Assembly: GCA_038883475.1 (NCBI GenBank)
Contig: JAVZMA010000023.1
Coordinates: 1-22,391, forward strand
DNA from: JAVZLH01 sp038883475
GTDB lineage: Archaea; Thermoproteota; Bathyarchaeia; Bathyarchaeales; Bathycorpusculaceae
Length of the DNA stretch: 22,391 nucleotides
Reading direction: 5' to 3'
Shown here: positions 21,932 through 22,391 of the stretch, piece by piece
Layout: every line of letters starts with the position of its first letter
How positions within the stretch are numbered: position 1 is the first letter of the stretch
Translations under genes and position numbers: made by a program
Notes under the pieces: generated by a model
The model's database searches: none
What the model saw: the letters and a program-made list of their open reading frames with translations, nothing else
Told to the model about the DNA's origin: nothing

Positions 21932-22391
21932 TTGGGTCTCCTTAATCCGCCAACGGCAATCGTAGTCGCGTTCTGTCTTTTAGGTTTGATGCTGTATAAA
22001 CGGGTGAAGTTGGGAATAACTTTGAATGCTACAGCCTTGGCTTTGGCGCTGCTTTCCCTAGAATGGCAGCAAATACCCTCCGTGATTTACGACACAACTG
22101 TCAGTTTACTTACAATCGCTGTTGTGCTTGCCACATTCGCTATAATGTTTCTGAGCTTGCTCTACAAGGAAACAGGGTACATTGAACGTCTAAGCACAAG
22201 CCTAAGTAAAATTTTGAAAAGCCCAAAAATAGTTCTCAGCTTGCTTCCAGCCATAATAGGGTTTCTGCCAGTCGCCGGTGGCGCATTAATGTCCGCGCCC
22301 ATCGTAGACACGGAGGGAGAGAAGCTGAAGCTCAATCCCGAGAAGAAATCTTACGTGAACATATGGTTTAGGCACACGATTTTTCCAGTTT
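21932..22391 (+). CDS. DUF401-family membrane protein (5' part only)
   Basis: The open frame runs off the window after 153 codons. The only usable start is the TTG at 21932, since a stop lies in frame shortly upstream and no ATG or GTG occurs between; AAAAGGA is about 11 nt away. Hydrophobic helices cover about 7-22, 30-42, 53-70 and 100-115. LLPAIIGFLPVAGGALMSAP is the DUF401 signature, followed by the polar VDTEGEKLKLNPEKKSYVN and a further segment IWFRHTIFPV. The family is related to ion-transporter-type permeases (similar to gluconate/citrate-type carriers); substrate unproven. It is divergent from the deoxyribosyltransferase-family gene. Confidence 0.8.
   Translation, partial: MGLLNPPTAIVVAFCLLGLMLYKRVKLGITLNATALALALLSLEWQQIPSVIYDTTVSLLTIAVVLATFAIMFLSLLYKETGYIERLSTSLSKILKSPKIVLSLLPAIIGFLPVAGGALMSAPIVDTEGEKLKLNPEKKSYVNIWFRHTIFPV

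Noticed and set aside
1..22391. CRISPR array, insertion sequence, rRNA or integrase-linked attachment site
   Set aside because: No regularly spaced repeats, transposase or integrase motifs, terminal repeats or rRNA sequence were seen. The tRNA-Gly is not followed by a recombinase gene or an obvious duplicated 3' end.

Overview
The window looks like a chromosomal segment of an archaeon. Evidence: archaeal-type UMP kinase, a DhnA-class synthase closely resembling the archaeal 2-amino-3,7-dideoxyheptulosonate (ADH) synthase of the shikimate pathway, archaeal-type serine hydroxymethyltransferase, a NurA/HerA pair, TATA-like boxes about 40-60 nt before starts, Shine-Dalgarno (SD) motifs, and very frequent TTG starts. 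TTG usage and gene mix suggest a TACK-type lineage such as Bathyarchaeia, but that is inference. No rRNA, CRISPR array or insertion sequence was found. No gap between genes exceeds about 230 bases.

Layout. 1-1.3 kb: the start of a secreted or anchored peptide-type solute-binding protein (cut by the window edge) and a membrane/zinc-ribbon protein, both on the minus strand. 1.45-4.15 kb: a compact plus-strand array of seven small genes. Three encode winged-helix-like proteins sharing an N-terminal module; they are interleaved with a DUF433/DUF5615 toxin-antitoxin pair (toxin broken by a one-base frameshift) and a DUF4258/DUF2283 pair. 4.35-5.54 kb: a crotonase-fold enzyme and a low-molecular-weight phosphatase. 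5.6-6.2 kb: an orphan small antitoxin-like gene and an unrecognised ORF. 6.16-9.2 kb: a fourth member of the winged-helix family, divergent from nurA-herA across a shared promoter with an 8-bp inverted repeat. 9.18-14.14 kb (minus): PadR regulator, ABC-2 exporter ATPase and permease, MacB/LolD-type ATPase and permease, and a Nudix hydrolase, probably one operon, with a dyad operator at the PadR promoter. 14.2-14.9 kb: an AbrB/PIN vapBC pair behind palindromic promoter DNA. 14.95-22.39 kb: housekeeping genes (pyrH, metallo-beta-lactamase hydrolase, Ca2+/cation exchanger, HAD hydrolase, ADH synthase, glyA, tRNA-Gly(GCC), deoxyribosyltransferase-family protein) and the start of a DUF401 membrane protein.

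The left half has the character of an accessory island (toxin-antitoxin modules, small regulators, end-processing machinery); the right half is mostly conserved metabolism. The most interesting candidate system is the four-member winged-helix family: three copies lie within the toxin-antitoxin array and one is placed to control itself and nurA-herA.
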